Origin: Methylobacter tundripaludum
GTDB lineage: Bacteria > Pseudomonadota > Gammaproteobacteria > Methylococcales > Methylomonadaceae
DNA length: 64,000 nt
NCBI RefSeq assembly: GCF_002934365.1
Contig: NZ_PTIY01000008.1
Location: 124,001 to 188,000 of the forward strand
Reading direction: 5' to 3'
Of the stretch, positions 1 through 9,137 are shown piece after piece. A program made the translations under genes and the position numbers. The notes beneath the pieces were generated by a model. The model ran no database searches and was not told where the DNA came from. It worked only from the letters and a program-made list of their open reading frames with translations. Every line of letters begins with the position of its first letter. Positions within the stretch are counted from its first letter, which is position 1.

Positions 1-210
1 GCTGAACGATTCACCTTTAGCGGCATCGGACTGTATCGCCCGGAACTGTTCCACAACAGACCTAAAGGCCCCAGCAAGCTTGGGCCGTTATTACGCCGGG
101 CCATGACAAGCGGCCGGGTTTCAGGACAGAAAACGGACGGCTTCTGGATGGACATAGGCACACCGGAGCGTTTGCAAGAACTGGACTTTTATTACACCCA
201 ACAAAGGTAA
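1..210 (+). CDS. MurU-like nucleotidyltransferase, C-terminal end (partial)
   Basis: Frame 1 is open from the window edge to a TAA at 208-210, giving the last 69 residues of a protein whose start lies upstream. The tail reads [12 protein letters not shown] and later [16 protein letters not shown]. This is the C-terminal signature of bacterial sugar-1-phosphate nucleotidyltransferases of the MurU / mannose-1-phosphate guanylyltransferase group: the fixed Gly-Thr-Pro-Glu-Arg near the end is typical. In Pseudomonas MurU adds UMP to MurNAc-1-phosphate in peptidoglycan recycling. Family assignment is good; the substrate is uncertain because the N-terminal nucleotide-binding half is missing. The next gene starts 5 bp downstream, so it is probably co-transcribed. 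Confidence 0.75.
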   Translation, partial: AERFTFSGIGLYRPELFHNRPKGPSKLGPLLRRAMTSGRVSGQKTDGFWMDIGTPERLQELDFYYTQQR

Positions 211-215
211 AGATC

Positions 216-425
216 ATGACTGACCACGTTTACAAAAAAATAGAACTGACCGGCTCTTCAACCATCGGCATGCAGCAAGCTATCGAAAACGCCATCGGCA
301 AGGCGTCAAAAACCATCCACGACATGCGCTGGTTTGAAGTCGTCGAAACCCGCGGCCACATAGAAAACGGCAAAGTCGCACACTGGCAGGTCACCGTTAA
401 AATCGGCTTTGCGCTGACTGAATAA
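216..425 (+). CDS. Dodecin family flavin-binding protein
   Basis: A 69-residue protein of the size and pattern of bacterial dodecins, small dodecameric shells that store or buffer flavins (FMN, FAD, riboflavin). Visible family features are the opening [12 protein letters not shown], the segment [12 protein letters not shown], the flavin-stacking tryptophan in [11 protein letters not shown], and the end in which [12 protein letters not shown] forms the last strand. Length equals the family norm. The start at 216 is preceded by AAAG and lies 5 bp after the stop of the nucleotidyltransferase; the cysC start follows 12 bp after its stop. It therefore seems to sit in a compact four-gene run with cysC and a DHH phosphoesterase. 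Confidence 0.9.
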   Translation: MTDHVYKKIELTGSSTIGMQQAIENAIGKASKTIHDMRWFEVVETRGHIENGKVAHWQVTVKIGFALTE

Positions 426-437
426 ACTCAATCGCCG

Positions 438-1061
438 ATGAACAAGCAACCGGACAAAAGCCCCAATACCGTATGGCACCGTGCCACCGTCACCCGGCAA
501 CGCCGCGAACAAAAAAACGCGCATAAATCGGCAGTGCTCTGGTTTACCGGCCTGTCCGGTTCCGGCAAATCGACGCTGGCCCATGCGGTAGAGGAAGACT
601 TGCATCAATACGGCTTAAACACGTTTGTTTTGGACGGCGACAATGTACGTCACGGCTTGTGCAGCGACCTCGGCTTTAGCGATAAAGACCGCAAGGAAAA
701 CATCCGCCGCATCAGCGAAACCGCCAAACTGCTGCTTGAAGCGGGCGTAATAACGCTGACCGCGTTCATTTCTCCGTTTAAAACGGAACGCGCCATAGCA
801 AGAAGCCTGATGCCGGATGGCGATTTTATTGAAATCCACTGTTTTTGCCCGTTACCGGTTTGCGAACAACGCGATGTCAAAGGCCTGTATAAAAAAGCCC
901 GGCTAGGTGAAATCAAGGAGTTCACCGGCATATCCTCGCCTTACGAAGAACCGGAAAATCCTGATTTAAGAATCGACACCAACCTGCTTACGCTCGAAGA
1001 AAGCGTACAGCAGGTCATATCACTGCTACGCGCTCGAAATATCCTGCCCGCAAAGGAATGA
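438..1061 (+). CDS. cysC: Adenylylsulfate (APS) kinase
   Basis: APS kinase phosphorylates adenosine 5'-phosphosulfate at the 3' position to make PAPS, the activated sulfate used for reduction or sulfation. The 207-residue protein has the family length. A P-loop GLSGSGKST is at residues 38-46, followed by [10 protein letters not shown] (about 65-74), where the Asp-Gly-Asp-Asn binds substrate. [13 protein letters not shown] and the lid segment [18 protein letters not shown] are also typical of CysC. It lies between dodecin and a DHH-family phosphoesterase with gaps of 12 and 3 bp. No sulfate adenylyltransferase is in view, so the rest of the pathway must be elsewhere. Confidence 0.95.
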   Translation: MNKQPDKSPNTVWHRATVTRQRREQKNAHKSAVLWFTGLSGSGKSTLAHAVEEDLHQYGLNTFVLDGDNVRHGLCSDLGFSDKDRKENIRRISETAKLLLEAGVITLTAFISPFKTERAIARSLMPDGDFIEIHCFCPLPVCEQRDVKGLYKKARLGEIKEFTGISSPYEEPENPDLRIDTNLLTLEESVQQVISLLRARNILPAKE

Positions 1062-1064
1062 ACC

Positions 1065-2021
1065 ATGAACTTCGATGTCTTTAATGGCGATGCCGACGGC
1101 ATTTGCGCCCTGATTCAACTACGCCTCGATCAACCGCTGTCAGCGAAGCTCGTCACCGGCATCAAGCGCGACATACAGTTACTGGATAAATTCAGCGTAA
1201 GCTCCGGCGATCGGATCACGGTACTGGATATTTCCCTGCAAAAAAACAGCGCGCGGGTTAACGAGTTTTTAAATCAGGGCGCACATATTTTTTATGTCGA
1301 TCACCACCAACCCGGTGATATTCCGAAACATCCCCATTTAAAAGCGTTGATTAACACCGACAGCGCGGTCTGCACCAGCCTGTTGGTTAATCAGCACCTG
1401 AACGGCAAATACCCGTTGTGGGCCATAACCGCAGCTTTTGGCGACAATTTAAACCGCAGCGCCGAACAGCTGGCCGCAACCCTGAATCTCAACCCAACAG
1501 AACTCGAAACCCTGAGAGACCTGGGCATCTACATCAACTATAACGGTTACGGCAGCTGCATAGCCGACCTGCATTTCGCCCCGGACGCACTGTATCGGGA
1601 AATGGCGGAGTTCCAATCCCCTTTTGACTTCATCAGCGGCAACCATGACATCTTTACGCAACTGAAACAGGGCTACCAGGAAGACATGGCGAATGCCGAA
1701 CTCATCACCCCGGAATACCAAAGCAACGCCGTCGCCGTCTTCATACTGCCGGACACCATCTGGGCAAGACGCGTTAACGGCGTTTTCGGGAATTCCCTGT
1801 CCAACCTTCACCCGGCCAGAGCCCATGCGGTCATCACCCATAACAGCGACAACAGCTATCAGGTCGGCGTCAGAGCGCCGCTATGCAACAAAACCGGCGC
1901 CGACGAGCTATGTTCAGCCTTTCCGAGCGGCGGAGGGCGCAAAGCCGCGGCGGGCATCAATCATTTGCCCGGCGATCAGCTGAGTATTTTCATCAAAAAG
2001 TTTGAGGATTTTTATTCCTGA
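1065..2021 (+). CDS. DHH/DHHA1 family phosphoesterase
   Basis: A 318-residue protein of the DHH phosphoesterase superfamily (NrnA/RecJ relatives), metal-dependent enzymes that hydrolyse short nucleic acids, cyclic dinucleotide products or pAp. The N-terminal motif I is FNGDADGICAL (residues 6-16), motif II is in ITVLDISLQ, and the name motif is present as YVDHHQPG near residue 87. The C-terminal DHHA1 domain ends in PSGGGRKAAAGINHLPG, the glycine-rich substrate loop. It starts 3 bp after the cysC stop, a sign of translational coupling. Because some DHH enzymes remove the 3' phosphate from pAp, the by-product of PAPS use, a role in the CysC pathway is possible, but this is inference from context. 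Confidence 0.85.
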   Translation: MNFDVFNGDADGICALIQLRLDQPLSAKLVTGIKRDIQLLDKFSVSSGDRITVLDISLQKNSARVNEFLNQGAHIFYVDHHQPGDIPKHPHLKALINTDSAVCTSLLVNQHLNGKYPLWAITAAFGDNLNRSAEQLAATLNLNPTELETLRDLGIYINYNGYGSCIADLHFAPDALYREMAEFQSPFDFISGNHDIFTQLKQGYQEDMANAELITPEYQSNAVAVFILPDTIWARRVNGVFGNSLSNLHPARAHAVITHNSDNSYQVGVRAPLCNKTGADELCSAFPSGGGRKAAAGINHLPGDQLSIFIKKFEDFYS

Positions 2022-2186
2022 GTAGCTGTTACAATGCGGGTAAAAGGCTTACTTTTTAAATTGAACACAACGGAACGCCGATAACGCGGATGAATAATTT
2101 TTAGCCTTGCTTAAACCGTTATCGCCGTTCTATTTTTGGCCACTGAATAATAACTACAATCTTAAAGACCGCCGGAATCGATACGC

Positions 2187-5100
2187 ATGAACTCACTGAC
2201 CGCCCCCTCCCACCCTGCCCCATCCCTCTCTGATCGACTGGAACAATTACAACATATCAACCTGCAACTTGCCGCGCTGGGCCAGCCGACTTGCGAAGTC
2301 GAAAACGACCCGCAATACCTCAAGATTGCCGGCGGTTTGTTAAAAAATTATTTCCAGCAACGCCGCCTGCTGGCGCTGGCCAAATACCGTTGCCCGGCCG
2401 ACCAACGCATACAGGATTTTCTTAACAGTTACCTGGTTGAAAACGGCATAGCCGAAGCTGTCAACTTGCCGGGCGAAACCTTTGTACTGGAACAAAAAGG
2501 CCTGGCAAGGGAACTGTCCCTGCCCTTCCAGCATAACGAATTTCATTCGGCTTATATCGACTCTTACCGGATACAGCAAGGCGTGCTGCATAACCCGAAA
2601 AATGACCGCCGCACCACCAAAGGCGTGTTCCATATCGCCGCAGGCGGTCTTCCTGTTCCGGCCGATAAAAACGAAGTACCGGTGACGGCTTACGCGGCGC
2701 TGCTCCGCACTGCGCTGACGCCTCCTTCCGATCTTTTAAGCCTGCCGTTTACCGGCGGCCAAGCCAACGCCGCAAAACTCTGGGTATCGTCGCTGCTCAG
2801 ACCTATCGTGAGCCCGGAAGTTTCCGCCGCCATGCCGGTCAAAACCATGGAAGTGCGGTTTTTTGCGCCCGGCGGACTGGTCGCCAACCTGGATTTTGTC
2901 GAATCGATTTTCGGCAACGCAGGCGACCCGTTCCTGCCCGAAAACGATGCCGCGCTGGACATTGAACACTGGACCGGACACACCGGCTGCATCATTCTTG
3001 CGCCGCACCTCGTTCATTGCCGGAAAAAGGATCTCGGCCTGCCGCATTTTGATGACGCGACCGAGCGCCAACGCAAAGACGGCATGTGCTGGCAAAACGC
3101 GGACGAGCTGTACAATAACGGCCAGCCCTTTAAGCTGGTGTGCCGCAACATGCAGGGGGTCATCGTCACCATCATCGCCGACAACTATTTCGGCTACAGC
3201 AAAAAGGAAATCAAGTCCCATATCAGCTACTCAGCCAACCTGTACGGCGGGGCTGAAGAAGAGCATTCGGGCGGCGCGCTGGCTTTCCCTAGGGTCATCC
3301 TCGGCGAAATCTTTTTGCCGCATACATCCTATATCGGCGAGCATTATTCTTTCGATAAAGTCTGCCGGCAACTGTCGTCGGTCATAGAGCCTCAAGACGA
3401 AGGCTATGCTGTCGACAAAAACTATCCCGACATCATTTATATCCCTAATTCGGCAAAGTTCGATATTCAACAGCAGCAAATCAGCTGGACGCATCACCGT
3501 AAACCGCAAACGCTTAAACTGCTGTTCGGCCAAACTTACGTTTATCCCAACGGCTTTAAAATCCACATGGAACGCCACCCTAATGCGCCCAGCTGGCGCT
3601 TGATCGGCACCCACCAGGAAGGCACTTTCTGCCACAAACCGAGCACCGTATCCGGGGGCGGCAAATCGGAGATTTCCAAATCGATTGCCGGAGCGATCAT
3701 TTCCGGTCCTGTTTTTGTCGACGATTTCGATAAAGACATGGACATAGTCACCGCTATATTCAATCGCGATTATTCCACCCGCTTCCGCGATCCGGCCCTG
3801 CACGGCGTCGACCACCGACCCCTGCTCAGCAATGAACGCACCCTGGGCTCGGTGATCAAACTTTTGACGCCGTCCGAAACCCAATTTTCGGACGCCCACA
3901 ACCAGTGGTTGGCAACCATACCCCAGCATATCCTGGCCGTGGCGTTGATGATCAAACGTTTTTACAAACAGGAATGGGGGCCAGACTGGAGGAAACATTT
4001 TTCCGTCGATATGGTCAACAGCTATCCCGGCAACGAACTGAAGTTTCAAGGCCGCAAACTGATCGCCAGTTACCTGCGCGTGGGCTTCGACGAAAAAGGC
4101 GCGTGGCGGGTATTCAAACTGCGGCAGGATTTTATCGCCTCGGCCAAGGTCCAGCTGGAAGACGATATTTCCGCGTCCACCGTGGTGCCGACGCGTTACC
4201 TAAGCGGGCTTAATCCCGATTATAAAAACCCCAGCGTCAAACTGGTCGAAAACTGCGAGCAAAGTTTTTTTCAGCGTCCAGACGATGCGATACACCGGGG
4301 CACCGATTTACAGACCGAACTGGATTTTTCGCGCACCGACAATTTTATCTCCAACTTCCAGCCGCTGACCGCCGAAGACGCGCGCGAGTTCCTCGAAGAC
4401 GTGATCCACTTCGACGAATTCAGCGAGCCGATGCAAAACGTCATCCGTCAGGCGGTCAACGGCAAGGACGGCGAATACTTCGTCTCGTCGGCGCATCCCC
4501 GGCTGGTGGACGGAAAACCCAGCCAGAACGTCCGTTACCTGCAACTTCGCCCCGATATAGCCAACCCTAAAATGCGCTATATCGCGGAACTGTCCACCCG
4601 CCTGGCGCGGGGTCTTGACGCCGGCCAGACCGTTTATTTCCCGGTTAACGAAGTATTGACCGGACGACGCAACAACCCTGCCGACCTTGAGTCGGGCATC
4701 CGGCCGCTAGCGATCTATAACCCGATCCACTACCAGGAACTGCCTGAGCTGTTTATGGATTTCATTTGCAGCCTGACCGGAAAATCGCCGTCTACAACCG
4801 GCGCGGGTTCCGAAGGCGCGCTGACCAAAGGCCCGTTTAACGCCGTATCGGCCACCGCCGACCTGAACACCGCACTGGTTTCATTCATCCTGTGCGGCTA
4901 CGACGGCTTTTCCACGGCCGCAGGTTTCATCGGTTCAAAACGCCGGATCGATCACGACATCAGCCTGCTGATTCCCGAGATCTGGTCGCGCCTGCCGGTC
5001 ACCCAGCGCGATCCGCAGTACATGATCGAACAGGGACAGCTGGAGAAACTGGAAGATTTCGAATACGAAGGCCGCACGGTTTATCAAAGCCGGCTGGGCT

Positions 5101-5645
5101 ATCGCATTACCGAAAAGTTTGTGCATACCAACTTCGGCAAAATGTTCGATTACCCGACTGCGGTATTCGACGAAGCCATGCTGAAACCGGAAACCCAGGA
5201 CATGCCCAGCTATGTCGACGGCATCGACAATGTCTACGAAGCGCAGCAGCGGGTGGCGCAACAATACTTTCAGGACGGTTCCATCAGTGACGCCTGCCCG
5301 CCATTAAAAGCATTGCTGCACATCATGGCCGAAGGCCACTATACGGGCAAAACCGCCAGCGACCCGGCTATTCGGGCGATGTTCACCCGCGACAGCTTGC
5401 TGCAAAGCGACTGGTATCAACAGCGTCTTGAAATCAAACAGCAGCGCGAAAGCAAGCTTTGGCAACAACACAAAGCTTATATCCAGCAACAATTGGCGGC
5501 AACGGAACAGCACGACTCAGCCAACCGCGCCGAGTTAAACCAAAAACTCGAAGCGACCGAGCGCATGCTGGCGGAAATCAACGATCCGGCTTACCTGCAA
5601 CAACTGCAAGGGACTTTAGGCGCGGATTGGGTGCATCATTCCTAG
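2187..5645 (+). CDS. Probable PPi-type phosphoenolpyruvate carboxykinase
   Basis: A 1152-residue soluble protein with no signal peptide or membrane segment. Its length and overall character match the large (about 1150-residue) pyrophosphate-dependent PEP carboxykinases described in Entamoeba and Propionibacterium, which interconvert oxaloacetate plus PPi with PEP, phosphate and CO2. A P-loop-like glycine-rich stretch, TVSGGGKSEISKS (about residues 486-498), is followed by GPVFVDDFDKDMD, reminiscent of the kinase loop and metal-binding Asp pair of PEPCKs. KSPSTTGAGSEGALTKGPFNA (split here at about residues 868-888) is another conserved-looking glycine-rich loop. The C-terminal 100 residues are Gln-rich and probably coiled coil. 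It stands alone, 165 bp after the DHH gene. PPi-linked carbon metabolism fits a methanotroph. The identification is from memory of family length and motifs. Confidence 0.6.
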   Translation: MNSLTAPSHPAPSLSDRLEQLQHINLQLAALGQPTCEVENDPQYLKIAGGLLKNYFQQRRLLALAKYRCPADQRIQDFLNSYLVENGIAEAVNLPGETFVLEQKGLARELSLPFQHNEFHSAYIDSYRIQQGVLHNPKNDRRTTKGVFHIAAGGLPVPADKNEVPVTAYAALLRTALTPPSDLLSLPFTGGQANAAKLWVSSLLRPIVSPEVSAAMPVKTMEVRFFAPGGLVANLDFVESIFGNAGDPFLPENDAALDIEHWTGHTGCIILAPHLVHCRKKDLGLPHFDDATERQRKDGMCWQNADELYNNGQPFKLVCRNMQGVIVTIIADNYFGYSKKEIKSHISYSANLYGGAEEEHSGGALAFPRVILGEIFLPHTSYIGEHYSFDKVCRQLSSVIEPQDEGYAVDKNYPDIIYIPNSAKFDIQQQQISWTHHRKPQTLKLLFGQTYVYPNGFKIHMERHPNAPSWRLIGTHQEGTFCHKPSTVSGGGKSEISKSIAGAIISGPVFVDDFDKDMDIVTAIFNRDYSTRFRDPALHGVDHRPLLSNERTLGSVIKLLTPSETQFSDAHNQWLATIPQHILAVALMIKRFYKQEWGPDWRKHFSVDMVNSYPGNELKFQGRKLIASYLRVGFDEKGAWRVFKLRQDFIASAKVQLEDDISASTVVPTRYLSGLNPDYKNPSVKLVENCEQSFFQRPDDAIHRGTDLQTELDFSRTDNFISNFQPLTAEDAREFLEDVIHFDEFSEPMQNVIRQAVNGKDGEYFVSSAHPRLVDGKPSQNVRYLQLRPDIANPKMRYIAELSTRLARGLDAGQTVYFPVNEVLTGRRNNPADLESGIRPLAIYNPIHYQELPELFMDFICSLTGKSPSTTGAGSEGALTKGPFNAVSATADLNTALVSFILCGYDGFSTAAGFIGSKRRIDHDISLLIPEIWSRLPVTQRDPQYMIEQGQLEKLEDFEYEGRTVYQSRLGYRITEKFVHTNFGKMFDYPTAVFDEAMLKPETQDMPSYVDGIDNVYEAQQRVAQQYFQDGSISDACPPLKALLHIMAEGHYTGKTASDPAIRAMFTRDSLLQSDWYQQRLEIKQQRESKLWQQHKAYIQQQLAATEQHDSANRAELNQKLEATERMLAEINDPAYLQQLQGTLGADWVHHS

Positions 5646-5921
5646 GACTGAAGCTTGTCGTTCCCACGCTCCGGCGTGGGAATGCAGTTCGGGACGCTTC
5701 ACTAAACTTAGCCTAAAAAATCGCTGATAAACCCTGCAAAACAAATACGACACCAATACCCTGCTTACAGCTTAAATCGCGACCTCGATAGTTCCGCCAA
5801 ATTCCGCAACCATTCCCAGACTGCGCTGTCGCCGGTGATAGACGCTAACCCGCCCAACAATATCGGCATATTCATGTTCCCTGTTGACTGAAATCCCCCA
5901 ATCAAGCCTCTCTCAACGCCA
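5646..5921. repeat. Intergenic region with REP-type palindrome
   Basis: The gap between the two convergent genes contains a perfect hairpin, TTCCCACGC-tccg-GCGTGGGAA at 5661-5682, followed by CAGTTCGGGACGCTTC. The same sequence family recurs inside the small ORF at 34052-34147. It may double as a transcription stop for the gene upstream, but it lacks a U-tract and looks like a dispersed REP/BIME element. No gene seen in the remaining 200 bp. Confidence 0.7.
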
Positions 5922-8348
5922 TCAATAGCTCAACCCGGCCCTGACCGCTATTCTGGACGCATTTCGGGCCGGCAAATAAGCCGCCAGCACAGCCAGCATC
6001 AGCACAAAGCCTAACCAGGACCCGGCCGACAACAGCGAAAAAACAAAATCCAGATGTATGCCCAGCATGGTTGTTCCCAGTTTTTTGGCTAACGGTTCGG
6101 CGACCAGAAAGGCGGCCGGAATGCTGATTAGCCAGGCCAATAAACCATGAAACAAACCCTCGAGTATGAACAGTTTGAAAATGGCCGACGAACTTGCGCC
6201 GATGGCGCGCAGTACGCCTATCTCACGGGTGCGTTGCAATACGCCGATAGCCAGGGTTCCTGACAGGCCGATTGCGCCGACAACGGCAATCATTACCGCC
6301 AGCCCCAACAGCATGCCGGTAATCGGTCGGAACTGGTTTTCGGCAAACTGGCGTTGTTCCAGTTTGGCCAGCGTAGTGTAAAAATCCAGTTTGATATGTT
6401 GCTGTTGGAATGCAGTTTTTAATGCTTCAACATAGGTTTTTTCTTCCGCCAGGGAATGAATGTCCGCTGACAGCAGCGCAAACGAATGCCTGCGTTCGTT
6501 CAAGTTACCCGGCTGAATGGTGCTTAACGGCGCATAAACCGGTTCCACGGCATAGCCGGAACCGGCAAACCAGCGATATAGGCCGATGACCTGCCATTCG
6601 TGAGCCGGTTGTTGCATCAGCTTGGCGCTGAGCGTATCGCCGACGTGTATGCCGTTTAGTTCGGCGGTCTCGGCGTTGATAACCAGCCGGTTCTGACGGT
6701 CATCGGCTGGGTCGAGCCAGCGTCCGGCGACGATTAGCGGGCGATACATCGAGGTGTCGGTGGGTAACGCGATCATTTGCACGCCCAAGCTGCCGGATTG
6801 CCGTATCAACTTGTCGTGCAGGAACAGCTCGGCAGGCAGGCGGTTCCAGAATTCCACGGCGGCGGTTGGCGGGATGTTCCGCACGATGTCTTTGACGATT
6901 TCGGCGGGCTGGTCTTGCGTAAATCCGACGCGGACGGCATAGCGGCTACGCGCCAATTCGTTGTCCAAGGTCAGGTTAACCGACGCAATCAGGCTCATGA
7001 TGACGATGAACAGCACGCCGGCAATAATCAGCACGCTTTGCGTCCACAGCAATCGCGCTTTGCGGCGCAGCAAATTACCCAGCGCGACGGCGTAAAGCGT
7101 CGGCAACAAAGCTGCGGCGGCGCGCTCAAGCCAGCGGTCAAAGCCGCGACTGACAAAATCCGCGCCTAATCCGTAACTGGCAATGGCCTGCCTGACCGAC
7201 ATCGAGGCGCCTTTCCAGACCGGCCACAACGCCGCCAGCAACGGTGCGAGTAAACCGCCTGCAATCATCAGATACAAAGCTTGCGATGAATAGACAAAGC
7301 CGTTCAACCCGATATTGAACACATCCAAAATCCAGCGGCTGCTGTAAAAAGCGCCTGCCCAACTCAACGGTACGGCGATCAGCAACGCGATCAACGACAG
7401 AATAAACACTTCGGACAAATAGAGGTTGGCGATTGTCCGGCGGCGCGCGCCCAACGATTTCATAATACCGATCTGGTCGGTTTGCTGGGTAATCAACGCG
7501 GCAACAGTGTTTAGGATCAATACCGAACTCAATGCCAGCGATGCCCATGCCATGACGGTCAACACCAGGTGAATGCCGGAAAAAATCGCCCGGCCCCAAT
7601 GCCGGTCGGGATTTTGCAATAACGTGGCGTTGACGGCTATGCCCGATGCCGCCAGTTTTGCGCGGATTTCACCGGCGATATGACGGGTTTTTTCCTCGCT
7701 GTACGGCGGCTTTATCTGCACCAGCAACTGCCTGAAGGTATGCGCGGGTATGCCGAAAACCGGAGCCAGTTCCGGCGCGATAAAGAAATGCAACGGCCCG
7801 CCAAACGCAGGCGGCTTAACAAACGGATGCCGGATAATGCCGTTGATAGCCAGTTTTTCCGCGCCGTTCGCGGTGATAAATTCGATGTTGTCGCCGCTGT
7901 TAAGCCCGGCAAATCGCGCAGACAAGCGTTCGACGGCAATGCTTTTGCCGCGTGGAAAACTGCCCGACAATAACGTCATGCGGTCGTATTTTTGATCTTG
8001 ATAATCGGTTCGGAACAATACTGTCCCGGTTTGCGATTGCGTCGCCCCAGGCGTTTTAAATTGCGCGGTAATCTGGGTCAAGGTATCGATATTGGCAACT
8101 CCGTCGATGTTTCTAACGGTTTCGGCGACGGCGATATCGGCGTCCTGCTTGAGCATCAGGCTGATGTGCGACGGTTGCGACTGCCGATGCGCGTTGTCCA
8201 TGCCGCCCAGTTGCAGGTCCATCATGCCCAGCAGCGTGCCGATCACAAACAAGCCTGTCGCAATGCTGGAGATTGCCAGCAAAGTCCGGGATTTATGAGC
8301 GAGTAAATCGGCGCTGACTTTTTGCCGGAGATTGGCGTTGAAAATCAT
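5922..8348 (-). CDS. ABC transporter permease, duplicated FtsX/MacB type
   Basis: An 808-residue membrane protein with one membrane segment at its N-terminus (LLAISSIATGLFVIGTLLGM), a large periplasmic domain, a cluster of three helices at about 270-390, then a second copy of the same plan ending with three helices (LLGLAVMIAVVGAIGLSGTL onward). This doubled FtsX arrangement is that of LolC/E- and MacB-type mechanotransmission permeases, which do not move substrate through the membrane but extrude lipoproteins or other ligands from the periplasm. The characteristic REIGVLRAIGASS coupling motif appears in the C-terminal half and QIGIMKSLGARR in the first half. The ATPase gene lies directly upstream with a 4-bp overlap. 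Substrate unknown. Confidence 0.88.
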   Translation of the reverse strand: MIFNANLRQKVSADLLAHKSRTLLAISSIATGLFVIGTLLGMMDLQLGGMDNAHRQSQPSHISLMLKQDADIAVAETVRNIDGVANIDTLTQITAQFKTPGATQSQTGTVLFRTDYQDQKYDRMTLLSGSFPRGKSIAVERLSARFAGLNSGDNIEFITANGAEKLAINGIIRHPFVKPPAFGGPLHFFIAPELAPVFGIPAHTFRQLLVQIKPPYSEEKTRHIAGEIRAKLAASGIAVNATLLQNPDRHWGRAIFSGIHLVLTVMAWASLALSSVLILNTVAALITQQTDQIGIMKSLGARRRTIANLYLSEVFILSLIALLIAVPLSWAGAFYSSRWILDVFNIGLNGFVYSSQALYLMIAGGLLAPLLAALWPVWKGASMSVRQAIASYGLGADFVSRGFDRWLERAAAALLPTLYAVALGNLLRRKARLLWTQSVLIIAGVLFIVIMSLIASVNLTLDNELARSRYAVRVGFTQDQPAEIVKDIVRNIPPTAAVEFWNRLPAELFLHDKLIRQSGSLGVQMIALPTDTSMYRPLIVAGRWLDPADDRQNRLVINAETAELNGIHVGDTLSAKLMQQPAHEWQVIGLYRWFAGSGYAVEPVYAPLSTIQPGNLNERRHSFALLSADIHSLAEEKTYVEALKTAFQQQHIKLDFYTTLAKLEQRQFAENQFRPITGMLLGLAVMIAVVGAIGLSGTLAIGVLQRTREIGVLRAIGASSSAIFKLFILEGLFHGLLAWLISIPAAFLVAEPLAKKLGTTMLGIHLDFVFSLLSAGSWLGFVLMLAVLAAYLPARNASRIAVRAGLSY

Positions 8349-9052
8349 GCGGTTGACTGTTGTTTGGACAGGTACTGATCGTCGTGAATACGTCCGTCAT
8401 GGATAGCGATGCGGCGCGAGGCGGATTGCGCCAGGTCTTCGTTGTGCGTCACCATCACCAGCGTTTTGCCTTGGCGCTGCAACGCTGAAAACAGTTCAAA
8501 CACGCTGTCGGCGGTCGCGGAATCGAGATTGCCGGTCGGTTCGTCGGCGACAATCAAAGCCGGATCATTAGCCAAGGCGCGGGCAATGGCTGCGCGTTGT
8601 TGCTGTCCGCCCGACACTTGCCCCGGCAATTGTTTGGCTTGTTCGTCCAATCCCACCAAGTTAAGCAAATATCGCGCTCGTTCCAGGCGTTCCCGCTTCG
8701 GCAGTTTGCCGACAAAATCCATAGGCAGCAGGATGTTTTGCAATAGATTAAGCGAGGGCAATAATTGAAAAAACTGGAACACAATGCCGACATTCGTCCC
8801 GCGCCAAATCGACAATTGCTCTTCCCGCAAGCGGTGCAAGGCGCTACCGTTGACCACGACTTCGCCCCGGCAAGGACGATCGATGCCGGTCAGCAGATTC
8901 AATAAAGTCGATTTGCCGTTCCCGGAAGGCCCGACGATCGCAACAAATTCCCCGGCGGTAATGGTCAAGGAAATGTCATGTAAAACAGGCTGCTTTAACT
9001 GTCCCAGCGTATAGGATTTATGAATGTGGGTGAGCTGGATGATATTTTGCAC
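8345..9052 (-). CDS. ABC transporter ATP-binding protein (LolD/MacB class)
   Basis: A 235-residue ATPase with Walker A GPSGNGKST at residues 41-49, a Q-loop in VFQFFQLLPSL, the ABC signature VSGGQQQR (147-154), Walker B LIVADEP (167-173) and a switch histidine in LVMVTHNED. The Leu-Leu-Pro-Ser-Leu-Asn stretch after the Q-loop and the family length place it with LolD/MacB/FtsE-like importless exporters. It energises the permease encoded immediately downstream, with which it overlaps by 4 bp (ATGA). The gene is divergent from the methyltransferase at 9138, and a perfect palindrome lies in the shared upstream region, suggesting local control. Confidence 0.93.
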   Translation of the reverse strand: MQNIIQLTHIHKSYTLGQLKQPVLHDISLTITAGEFVAIVGPSGNGKSTLLNLLTGIDRPCRGEVVVNGSALHRLREEQLSIWRGTNVGIVFQFFQLLPSLNLLQNILLPMDFVGKLPKRERLERARYLLNLVGLDEQAKQLPGQVSGGQQQRAAIARALANDPALIVADEPTGNLDSATADSVFELFSALQRQGKTLVMVTHNEDLAQSASRRIAIHDGRIHDDQYLSKQQSTA

Positions 9053-9090
9053 GGCAAAAGGCGTATTAATAATGGAGTTATTCTGAAAAG

Positions 9091-9107
9091 ATGGTAGATT
9101 CTACCAT
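9091..9107. promoter_or_regulatory. Palindrome in divergent intergenic region (possible operator)
   Basis: ATGGTAG-ATT-CTACCAT is a perfect inverted repeat with 7-bp arms, located in the 85-bp gap between the divergent ABC transporter operon and the ICMT-type methyltransferase gene. Its position suits a repressor or activator site acting on either gene. The regulator is not in the window and the function is inferred only from symmetry and place. Confidence 0.4.
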
Positions 9108-9137
9108 GTACCGACTTTTAAAGACTGACAACACGGG

